NCBI GenBank assembly: GCA_905220665.1
Contig: CAJNAR010000162.1
Location: 310,001 to 374,000 of the forward strand
Direction of reading: 5' to 3'
From: Albugo candida
Taxonomy: Eukaryota > Oomycota > Peronosporomycetes > Albuginales > Albuginaceae
Length of the DNA: 64,000 nt
Under the pieces are notes generated by a model, which did no database searches, was not told the origin of the DNA, and saw nothing but the letters and a program-made list of their open reading frames with translations. Both the position numbers and the translations under genes were made by a program. Below are positions 56,739 through 64,000 of the stretch, one piece after another (the first letter of the stretch is position 1; each line of letters begins with the position of its first letter).

Positions 56739-59700
56739 ATGTATTTTAAACAAATAAATCAATGGGAGGAATTATTTAGCGCACTTCCTTGTGATGAGTG
56801 TTGTTTCTTTGAAAAAGCGATGGATTATGAGCGTCAAAAAGACAATGTGATCGAAAGGCTGATGGAGAACGGTTCGACCAAGCTGAAGCGAAAAAAGGGA
56901 AACTCTGCCGGACGTGATGAATGTAGCCGAACAAGTAGGAAGAAAGGAAGGAAAAATAGGCGTTCTGAATCGCAGAAGTGCAGTTACTCACGACAAAGCA
57001 GTATTTCTGAACGTTTACCGTTCGATGTACTTGAAATGTGTGGTGAATCAGAAAGTGAGCAAAGTGGAAAATGCAAAAGGGTGGAGCGAAAAGTAACAGA
57101 GGTGAAAGAAAGACTGAATAAATATCATAATGACAGACTGAAGCCAAATAAGCGATGCGCAAGTAGCCATGGAAGAGCTTTCGAGTGCAAAGATAGAGAG
57201 GTCGAGGAAAAATCATCGAGTTATCAAGACCCGTCTGGCGTCAAAAATGGTCGAAAAGATCAAGAAGCTACCACGATTAGCTTCGCTATCGACACGGACA
57301 CATGTGTTAACGTGAGATCTGATCATCTGTCATTGTCAAATGAGTGCAAATTAAGTGGGATCGATAACGAGAACCCGCTAAAAGATAACAAGGTCGAAAG
57401 AAGAAGCGTACATGAAGAGTTGAGCTGCGGATTAGGAGGCATGGTAACGAAAACTACTCAGAATCGAGAAAGCGTTGATATCAGCGCTCTTGGTCGATTG
57501 AATTGTGGTTTTCAGACTGGGACAGGACGCAGAATTGACATAGACCCGAATATCTTGGCGAAGAGGAAATTTCTCGCTGAGGAAAGGAAGCAGGAATGCG
57601 CGGTGGCTGATACCATAGAGGCATCAAATAACCGACAGATGAATGAATCTATACCTTCCGAGAAGCACTGCACAGAAGGAAAAACGATGGCGATTAATTC
57701 TATTCGATCAGAAAGCATTTCTCAAGTTGAATTGGCGTGTTTGCCCTCAGCGGTGACGCATGCAAATCGATATACTGGGGGCAAGAATTGTCAATTGAGA
57801 TTTTCCAATCACGTTCCTGACGAAGGATTGAGGTCTTTGAATCATCAGGGTGGGTTCGAGAACGGCAATGGAATTGAAGCAATGTTTAAGACTGGACTAG
57901 GGCGGAAAATGATTGTTGGGGCTGAGAGTCTGGAAAGATCGCGCGTCATGCTGAATACATACTGTATGGACGAATGCGTTGAAGCTGGACCCCCGTATAA
58001 ATTGGATAGAGAAATAGTGACTCCGAAACCGTCTTATACGATGTCAGGCATGAAAATGCGAGTCGATGCATCAGATGAGTGCAATGATATGATTGATTGC
58101 AACACGTCGAAATGGAAAGTGGAGGGTGATAAAGAAACATTTGGGAGAGCATTCTGCTCTCCAAAATCTATTACTAAAGTTTCCCTAATGAATAGCTCTG
58201 CACAAAACACGTCCACGACTTCATTTGAAACTGGACGAGGTCAAAAAGTGACTGTGGCAACCAAAAGTCTGGAAAAATCTCGTTTTATTATAGATTGTGG
58301 TGATGGTGGAACCAACGGTATCTCTACGGCAGGATTGGGGGGAAAGGTTGAGTCCTCTGCTGAGGATATGCGAGAAATACGAACGACTATGGCGAGACTT
58401 CCTAAGCCCCATCAAGTGGACTCGTTATTTTCTACTGGATCGGGTCGCAAGGTTGTGATCTCTGCCGAGAGTTTGGAAAGATCTCGTGCAAAGATAAAAA
58501 AGGATGTGATAAAAATGTCGACCGCACCGATCAAAAGCTCAGACCTCAAGCAAGTTGACACATTATTTGCGACGGGATCGGGTCGCAAGGTTGTGATCTC
58601 TGCCGAGAGCATAGCAAGATCATGTGCAAAGAGGGAAAATGATGCGAAAGAAACGGCTTGTGCAGTAATGGAAAAGTCAGTGTGCACCCAAGTTAACACG
58701 CTATTTTCAACCGGATCGGGTCGAAAGGTTGTCGTGTCTGCTGAAAGACTGGACAGCTCTTGTCTCGAATTTAGTTCGTTTGTAGAAACGCCAAGCAAGA
58801 AGCTAAGCAATGCAGATGCACTGGTTACGCAAACAGCGACCGAAAGGTCTACTGAAAATGTATCACTGAATGAGGATACGCTTACCACCGATAGGGTGCA
58901 GAAAGCGAGAGATTCTCGCCTGGTGGTCCAAGTACTCGATGACTCCAAGGTGCCAGGAGACGTCTCTATCAGCAGCACGCGCGAGAAAGTTCAATGCCAT
59001 AAAGTCTACGATTATCGGACACCGCACAAAAGTGGCTCATACATCGACACAATTAGTCCGACGGATCGTAAAATTGATTTCATTCAGCCAACAGAGCAGC
59101 AGAAGGAGAATATTGTACCACACGCACCAGCCACACCTCAAACGAGATTTAGACTCAAACGGCCATCCGAATGCAAAAACGGCAATTCCAGTGAGTGGAA
59201 GAAACACAGTAAACGTTTTAAAGCTCCAACACAGCAAAAGGGCCAATTTGCCACAAAACCTGCATGCACAGCGGTCACAAGTCAGAAGCCAAAGCCGATT
59301 AACAAACAAATGAAGCTCTCAGAGCTCCCGTATCGCATCCAACGCAAGTACAGCTTGCAGAAGCTATCCCTACAAACTTCCACTTCACCGTCCATGTCAC
59401 AATCTGCTTCCTCATCTTCTCAACGCATTCGACTTTTACGCTGTGTGACAGCACATACAAGCATCAACGTCGTCTTCAAAGGTTGCGATATCGAATCTGA
59501 AGATAGCTGTATCTTTCACACTCGCAGAAGCTGGACTGATGTGTACGAGACAACTGAGGTTATGGGTCCAAAGGAAATCTTCCAGCTAATGACAGAAAAG
59601 GGATGGCTACTAGACACTGTCGACCTCTACAAATGGTTTTGCAATCAATATCGATGGATCGTATTTCTGTGCGCACAAATGGAACTTACGTACTCTCAAC

Positions 59701-61880
59701 ATTTATGTGGAAAGTATCTAACGCTATTGCAGATCATCTTCCAAGTACATCAACGATATAAATGCGAAGTGTACAATTGCCAACGTCCAATTATCAGGAA
59801 GATACTCAATGGCGACGCAAGTCCATCCAACTGTCTCGTTCTATTGGTAGCAGCGGTTCTCCCAGGTGGAGATCGTGATGTTGAAAAGCCAAAAGGTGAC
59901 GCGGGAGCATGTGGCGAAAAGCTTACACTTGTATTAACGGATGGACGGTACGCTGTTTATGGTATTCCAGATGAGTTACTGGAAGTACGCCTCCGAAGGT
60001 TACATCAGAAAGCACATTTGGTGGGCAAGAAGATCATTATGTGGAATGCAGAGTTGCAGTGTAGTGGGGAGGGCATCGAACCTCTCGAGAATGAATTGCA
60101 TCAAACGAGTTCGACTTGGAAAAGTCCATTTGTAATGGATGGATTGACGTCTGAGAACAAGAAACCTTTTTACATTCTTCGATACAATAGCACGCGACTT
60201 GGTGCTTATGATCTCCCTCTTGGGCTAGAACGCTCAAGTTCACGTGATGAGAAAGCGACACACAAAATGAAGATCTCACGCTGGCTGCTTAGCAGTGTAC
60301 CGCTACAAAGTCTTCAGGTTGGAGGTGGTATTGTACGCTCCATTCGATTATACGTTACGCGTGTATCTCCATTGCTGCATATGCAAGCAATAGAAGGTGC
60401 TATAGGGCCAAGGGTGTTGACAGACTATCAACTCGGTCCGTTCCGAGAGATCTTTTGCGAGTTAAGTCAGCTCGAGGAGGTGCAGATGGAGTCAATGACT
60501 CTTCCAACTCCGTTTATCCAATTACGCGCTGTTTGTTCTCATTATACGCGTCACAAGGGGCAACCCTCAGACTGGATGGCGTCTTTAAATGTATGGCGAC
60601 CAACTGGAGAACTGCTGCAGAAAGTCGTTGAAGGAAGAGAATATTTCGTCACCAATGTTGCAGTAAATTGGAAGAGCAGTACCAGTTCTCGCGATAAAGG
60701 TTTCTTAAAGCTCAGTGCGACCAAACGCTCCATCTTTGAGATCATTGCCGAAAACGAAGAGAATACTCGCACGTATTCTTCACAAACATGCAAATTGATC
60801 AGAGATCTCAAGATCCCAGACTCGACGACTATAAACGCTCTGCTTGCGAACGTATGCGTTGTGGTCCTACTCGTATCCGAACCCGTGGAAGAGAGCATCA
60901 AAATTGTGAAAGGCGGACTTGTTCAAAGAACTTATACACAGCATATCTTCGTGGCAGACTCAAGCTGCGAAATTGCAAGTGTGAGGGTATCTTCAACCTC
61001 CGTCACGATGGGATCCAAATCAGCTTCAATGGATCTCAAACCTCGATGCAGATTATCCTCCACGCAGTGGTTCCGACGAGCCCGAAATTGCTGGCAAGAG
61101 GGAAAAGTTATCTCCATCAAAGGCCTACAAATCTCTCATCGTGACAAACAGCTTCAAATTTTGGATTGCAAAGTTTGTGATTTTACGGAAGTATGCACGA
61201 ATCCAACATCTCCGTCCTCGCTCTACCGACAAATGGAAAGACTCAAATCACTTGTGAGTATGGACAATAGACGTGGGCGATTGTTTCGGATACAGTTGGC
61301 CCGAATGAAGCAGTACATACAGCAAGCGGTACTTCACACCAAAGTGAGAATCACTTCAGATATCATCGATCGAGGAAAAGTGCTTCAAGTGCGAGTTTTA
61401 AAGCTATGCAAGTATCATCCGCCTGTTGAAGATCAATTGAAGCAGGATTTCTATGGTTGTGCGTATGTGCTGCCTTTAAACGGCGACGAAATGGCTTCAT
61501 CGATTACATTGCTTTATTTCAACGAGTCACAGCTGACGGAACTATCAGCGATCACTGGTGAATGCAAACGATTGGAACGACCGGAACGAAGCGATTTTGA
61601 CGCATTGTTCCAAAAAGTGCGTCAAATGGAACGAGATATCCGACTTATAGTCAGCGTGCATTCGCGACCATACCTTCAAAATGAATGCAGGCTGTTTCCA
61701 TGGCAACGCGATCTCGTCATCAATGTCGTATACAAATTGTTTTGGGCGCATTTTCTCGATTTCGAGCACGTGGATGAAGCAAAGACGGTTCAACTTGCGC
61801 AGTGTTCTATCAAAGCGAACAGTAGTCGAAGGACGCATTCCTCCGAGTTGCCGTCTGGAAGGCATATGACTGCCGCCTGA
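56739..61880 (+). CDS. BRCA2: BRCA2 homologue
   Basis: Single long exon, 1713 residues. BRCA2 loads RAD51 on single-stranded DNA during homologous recombination. An N-terminal charged region is followed by six or seven BRC repeats between about residues 258 and 680 (FxTG(S/T)GR, hydrophobic, then A(E/K)SLERSR). The C-terminal third matches the BRCA2 DNA-binding region: a helical domain from about residue 900 (YKWFCNQYRWIVFLCAQMEL, IIRKILNGDA, LVLLVAAVLPGGD), OB1 (LTLVLTDGRYAVYGI, KIIMWNAELQCSGEGIEPLE, FYILRYNSTRLGAYDLPLGL) and further OB-like strands to about 1640. Animal BRCA2 is about 3400 residues; protist forms are this size. MYFKQINQWEELFSALPCDE at the start could be the PALB2-type contact, an inference. 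An upstream short exon cannot be excluded. Confidence 0.93.
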   Translation: MYFKQINQWEELFSALPCDECCFFEKAMDYERQKDNVIERLMENGSTKLKRKKGNSAGRDECSRTSRKKGRKNRRSESQKCSYSRQSSISERLPFDVLEMCGESESEQSGKCKRVERKVTEVKERLNKYHNDRLKPNKRCASSHGRAFECKDREVEEKSSSYQDPSGVKNGRKDQEATTISFAIDTDTCVNVRSDHLSLSNECKLSGIDNENPLKDNKVERRSVHEELSCGLGGMVTKTTQNRESVDISALGRLNCGFQTGTGRRIDIDPNILAKRKFLAEERKQECAVADTIEASNNRQMNESIPSEKHCTEGKTMAINSIRSESISQVELACLPSAVTHANRYTGGKNCQLRFSNHVPDEGLRSLNHQGGFENGNGIEAMFKTGLGRKMIVGAESLERSRVMLNTYCMDECVEAGPPYKLDREIVTPKPSYTMSGMKMRVDASDECNDMIDCNTSKWKVEGDKETFGRAFCSPKSITKVSLMNSSAQNTSTTSFETGRGQKVTVATKSLEKSRFIIDCGDGGTNGISTAGLGGKVESSAEDMREIRTTMARLPKPHQVDSLFSTGSGRKVVISAESLERSRAKIKKDVIKMSTAPIKSSDLKQVDTLFATGSGRKVVISAESIARSCAKRENDAKETACAVMEKSVCTQVNTLFSTGSGRKVVVSAERLDSSCLEFSSFVETPSKKLSNADALVTQTATERSTENVSLNEDTLTTDRVQKARDSRLVVQVLDDSKVPGDVSISSTREKVQCHKVYDYRTPHKSGSYIDTISPTDRKIDFIQPTEQQKENIVPHAPATPQTRFRLKRPSECKNGNSSEWKKHSKRFKAPTQQKGQFATKPACTAVTSQKPKPINKQMKLSELPYRIQRKYSLQKLSLQTSTSPSMSQSASSSSQRIRLLRCVTAHTSINVVFKGCDIESEDSCIFHTRRSWTDVYETTEVMGPKEIFQLMTEKGWLLDTVDLYKWFCNQYRWIVFLCAQMELTYSQHLCGKYLTLLQIIFQVHQRYKCEVYNCQRPIIRKILNGDASPSNCLVLLVAAVLPGGDRDVEKPKGDAGACGEKLTLVLTDGRYAVYGIPDELLEVRLRRLHQKAHLVGKKIIMWNAELQCSGEGIEPLENELHQTSSTWKSPFVMDGLTSENKKPFYILRYNSTRLGAYDLPLGLERSSSRDEKATHKMKISRWLLSSVPLQSLQVGGGIVRSIRLYVTRVSPLLHMQAIEGAIGPRVLTDYQLGPFREIFCELSQLEEVQMESMTLPTPFIQLRAVCSHYTRHKGQPSDWMASLNVWRPTGELLQKVVEGREYFVTNVAVNWKSSTSSRDKGFLKLSATKRSIFEIIAENEENTRTYSSQTCKLIRDLKIPDSTTINALLANVCVVVLLVSEPVEESIKIVKGGLVQRTYTQHIFVADSSCEIASVRVSSTSVTMGSKSASMDLKPRCRLSSTQWFRRARNCWQEGKVISIKGLQISHRDKQLQILDCKVCDFTEVCTNPTSPSSLYRQMERLKSLVSMDNRRGRLFRIQLARMKQYIQQAVLHTKVRITSDIIDRGKVLQVRVLKLCKYHPPVEDQLKQDFYGCAYVLPLNGDEMASSITLLYFNESQLTELSAITGECKRLERPERSDFDALFQKVRQMERDIRLIVSVHSRPYLQNECRLFPWQRDLVINVVYKLFWAHFLDFEHVDEAKTVQLAQCSIKANSSRRTHSSELPSGRHMTAA
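57510..58776 (+). repeat. BRC (RAD51-binding) repeat array within BRCA2
   Basis: Repeat starts at residues of about 258 (FQTGTGRRIDI), 383 (FKTGLGRKMIVG), 496 (FETGRGQKVTVA), 528 (degenerate, STAGLGGKVESS), 564 (FSTGSGRKVVIS), 610 (FATGSGRKVVIS) and 656 (FSTGSGRKVVVS). The last three start exactly 46 residues (138 bases) apart and are nearly identical over the first 17 residues, so they look like recent tandem duplications, while the first four are more divergent. The FxxA-type RAD51 pocket contact (FxTG in place of FHTA) is kept in six of seven. Confidence 0.9.
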
Positions 61881-62091
61881 AAGGCATAGGAGAAGCCCAT
61901 AACGAGTCTATTCGACATAATAAATGTATCGACAGTGAAAACTATGAATTACAAGCAGACGGAATAGCTATCGATCGGATTGATAGCGTGATATTCCGAT
62001 ACAAAATGCATTAGCACTTTACTGCTTTGAAAATGACACATCGTATCGCTCCTAAACGCTGTTTCAGTTTATCGGTTTTATACCGCACGAA

Positions 62092-63251
62092 ATGGCCTTC
62101 CAGCGCATCACACAATTGCAGCGGGTTCTGCATACTCCAAGTGGAATCCTACCGCAATTAAAGAGAGTGTACAGTGTATCGAAGCTTGTGTCTGGCTCAT
62201 GTGCACTTCCTCATCCTCAAAAGCAAGCAACAGGCGGCGAAGACGCTCATTTTCTATCGAATACTGTGGTCGGTGTCGCCGACGGTGTCGGAGGTTGGGC
62301 TCGCAAAGTACGTACTTGTATCAGTGTATCTCTTCATCGACTGCATTCTACGTCAAAGGGAATTGATGCAGGTGAATATGCACGCAGTCTGATGAAACTG
62401 ATTCATCAAACGATCGACTCGATACCAAAAGAAGCCGAGAAAAGACCTTCTCCATTACAACTTCTCTCTTTCGCACATAAGAGAGTAAAAGTAAAAGCAT
62501 CGCATGCTGCACACAAGTATACGTATAAACGGTTCTATCCCGCAGAGTATGGGCAGCTCAACGGCGTGTATTGTGCAGCTTGACGGCATGAATTACTCAC
62601 TACCAAAAGTTGATGTGATGACTCATTGTCTATGCATTATGAAGGAAATCTATTGCGAGCAGCGAATTTAGGAGACTCGGGCTTCATTGTATGTCGACAA
62701 AAGAGTCAAAAGGGACAATTGACCGCGACTTTAGCTCCAAAGTGGGAACTTGTGTATGAGTCAAAGCACCAGTCACATTCCTTCAACTGTCCTTATCAAC
62801 TCGGCCATCTGAATGGCGATTGGGTACGCATCGAATTCCGTGGTTTGAAAAGAGCTCACTGATCGACCATGCAGCCGGAAATGAGCGATCAGATCGAATT
62901 CAGCGTCCAAGCAGAGGATGTGATCATTCTCGGAACAGATGGATTGTACGTTTCCTTCTCAGAACGAATTCAGTACTTTTCTCATCGGTTCTTGTCAGAT
63001 TCGACAATATGTATCCATCACAGATAGCAAGCGTACTGGATGCACTGGAGCCTCAGTTTCTATGTGAGCCGCAGCTGGCGGAAATGGCTGCAAATTGCAT
63101 CGCTCATGAGGCACATCAAATCGCCAATGATAAGAAATGTCACACTCCCTTCGCAATAGCCGCACGAAAAGCAGGATATACTTACAATGGTGGAAAGATG
63201 GATGATATCACAGTTATCATCAGTATCGTTGCCACTTCTCAGTCGCCCTAA
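62092..63251 (+). CDS. PPTC7: Mitochondrial PP2C phosphatase, PPTC7-like
   Basis: Six exons (62092-62307, 62359-62484, 62546-62585, 62645-62823, 62875-62945, 62999-63251) give 294 residues; human PPTC7 has 304. A metal-dependent Ser/Thr phosphatase of the mitochondrial matrix. Basic presequence (residues 1-35), then GGEDAHFLSNTVVGVADGVG with the metal-binding Asp residues, SMGSSTACIVQLDG, LRAANLGDSGF, DVIILGTDGLFDNMYPSQI and KMDDITVIISIV, all PP2C motifs. A frame break at 62585-62645 disappears if a 59-base GC-AG intron is removed (donor G|GCATGA, acceptor GAAG), which restores the family spacing exactly. Other donors are GTACGT or GTAAAA types. Stop overlaps the 3' end of the opposite-strand gene by four bases. 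Confidence 0.9.
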
Positions 63252-63526
63252 TTGATGTAATTGCGACCACGCGGCCTTTTTCGGCAATGTGTCTCCTTAG
63301 CGACGTTCTTGTTACTGTATTCTATAAAGTGGGTTGCTACTTGATTTATGACGCGCACACACAAGTCGGCATTATAATAAATCAGGTAGCGCAGGGTAGC
63401 GATCCAACTGTCATCGCTACTTTGTAGTACCCATCCTCGCAATCGCTGCACGTAACGTTGCGCTCCGCAAAGAATTGAGCTCAACAGACCGAGGGAAAAG
63501 GTGCTTGCGAGCAAAAACAGTCGCAT
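63248..63526 (-). CDS. Small candidate secreted protein
   Basis: Single exon of 92 residues with a true ATG at 63526. Residues 1-21 (MRLFLLASTFSLGLLSSILC) look like a classical signal peptide with cleavage near GAQ. The mature part is short, with three cysteines in total and a basic tail (KETHCRKRPRGRNY). A second mildly hydrophobic stretch (TLRYLIYYNADLCVRVI) could make it a membrane protein instead. No family recognised. It runs tail-to-tail with PPTC7 and overlaps its stop by four bases. Confidence 0.5.
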   Translation of the reverse strand: MRLFLLASTFSLGLLSSILCGAQRYVQRLRGWVLQSSDDSWIATLRYLIYYNADLCVRVINQVATHFIEYSNKNVAKETHCRKRPRGRNYIN

Positions 63527-63592
63527 GTAGTGGATTTGAATCTTCTTTATTTGCGCAAAACTTGATGTAGCAATTCGACTATCTCATTGAAC

Positions 63593-63919
63593 ATGTCGTT
63601 CGATCGCTACTTACTTTCGAGGCCAAATTCTGTCACCAGCAGCTTTTATTACCAACTGGACCGCGCTCAATTAGTCAGCGCTGCTCAAATATCGGGTTCT
63701 CTCGCCATTCCTTTACATTTACGCTTAGTTTTGCTAACGTTACTTTGATGAAAACACGTTTCTTGTAGGGATTTTTGCGCGCTTCAAAGTACGAATTGTA
63801 TTGATACATCCTGAACGAGAAAACTCGTATTCGAAAGCCAGACCTAAGACTTAATTTTGGTATAAGCTTACAAACTCTCTCCCAAATTTCAGCAAGTTCT
63901 CGCGATCTGGGCGGTGTAA
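63593..63919 (+). CDS. Possible tiny three-exon gene (49 residues)
   Basis: Exons 63593-63695 (GTTCTC donor), 63769-63788 (a 20-base exon, GTACGA donor) and 63893-63919 join in frame to give MSFDRYLLSRPNSVTSSFYY ... SAAQISGIFARFK and a final QVLAIWAV. The reading is coherent across three short exons with clean AG acceptors (CTTGTAG, TTTCAG), which argues for a real small protein, though an alternative last frame (ending NGSYASQY) is also open. Small mitochondrial or membrane-complex subunits look like this, but I cannot assign it. Confidence 0.4.
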
Positions 63920-64000
63920 ACGGATCATACGCGTCACAGTACTAATCATTCGCATTGTCATGACTCACTGGTACTCATCGGCTGCTTTTGTCGTTTTATG

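Noticed and set aside
62585..62645. PPTC7 as a frameshifted pseudogene
   Set aside because: A GC-AG intron restores frame and exact motif spacing, and all other motifs are intact.

Overview
The window is nuclear DNA of a eukaryote with a compact, intron-poor to intron-moderate genome. Introns are about 45-65 bp with GT(A/G)NGN donors and short pyrimidine-AG acceptors, and most intergenic gaps are 50-250 bp. The gene set (flagellate-compatible coiled-coil proteins, stand-alone anthranilate synthase component I, FYVE/PH and ankyrin/finger combinations, a BRCA2 with many BRC repeats, candidate secreted proteins) together with base composition and splice-site style suggests an oomycete; an Albugo-type white rust is my best guess. 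That is inference: no rRNA, organellar or species-diagnostic marker is present.

Layout. 0-21.4 kb is gene-dense: 5' end of mitochondrial succinyl-CoA ligase alpha (leaving the left edge), a coiled-coil protein abutting a WBP4-like U1-type zinc-finger splicing protein, RPL23, an ankyrin/zinc-finger protein, TMEM208, a Bub2/Cdc16-type TBC RabGAP, two small genes, an NDUFA3-like complex I subunit, TrpE, DDB1, an unrecognised multi-exon gene and VPS8. 21.4-31.9 kb is a gene-sparse island holding one well-supported gene (a TFIIS N-terminal-domain protein) plus fragments of open frame. 31.9-44.1 kb is again dense and rich in chromatin, transcription and RNA functions: PP4R3/SMEK, a SNF5 protein carrying a C-terminal HMG box, MED22, two nearly identical inverted copies of the V-ATPase proteolipid gene, RUVBL2, a candidate secreted protein and PUF60. 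44.3-64 kb holds long, mostly single-exon genes: a double-PH plus FYVE-like protein, a UBR1-type N-recognin, a BRCA2 homologue, then a PPTC7-type mitochondrial PP2C phosphatase, a small candidate secreted protein and a tiny three-exon gene.

Functional themes. DNA repair and ubiquitin (DDB1, BRCA2, UBR1), chromatin and transcription (SNF5-HMG, RUVBL2, MED22, TFIIS-N protein, PP4R3), splicing (WBP4-like, PUF60), endosomal and membrane traffic (VPS8, PH-FYVE, ankyrin-finger, V-ATPase c) and mitochondrial energy metabolism (succinyl-CoA ligase, NDUFA3-like, PPTC7). These are independent eukaryotic genes, not an operon.

The most interesting items are the SNF5-HMG fusion, a PP4R3 that seems to lack its EVH1 domain, the 578-bp inverted V-ATPase pair homogenised exactly over the coding region, two introns placed directly after the start ATG, two inferred GC-AG introns, and two same-strand gene pairs whose stop and start codons overlap. 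Exon joins were derived by eye from reading frame and splice consensus; no homology search or transcript data were available.
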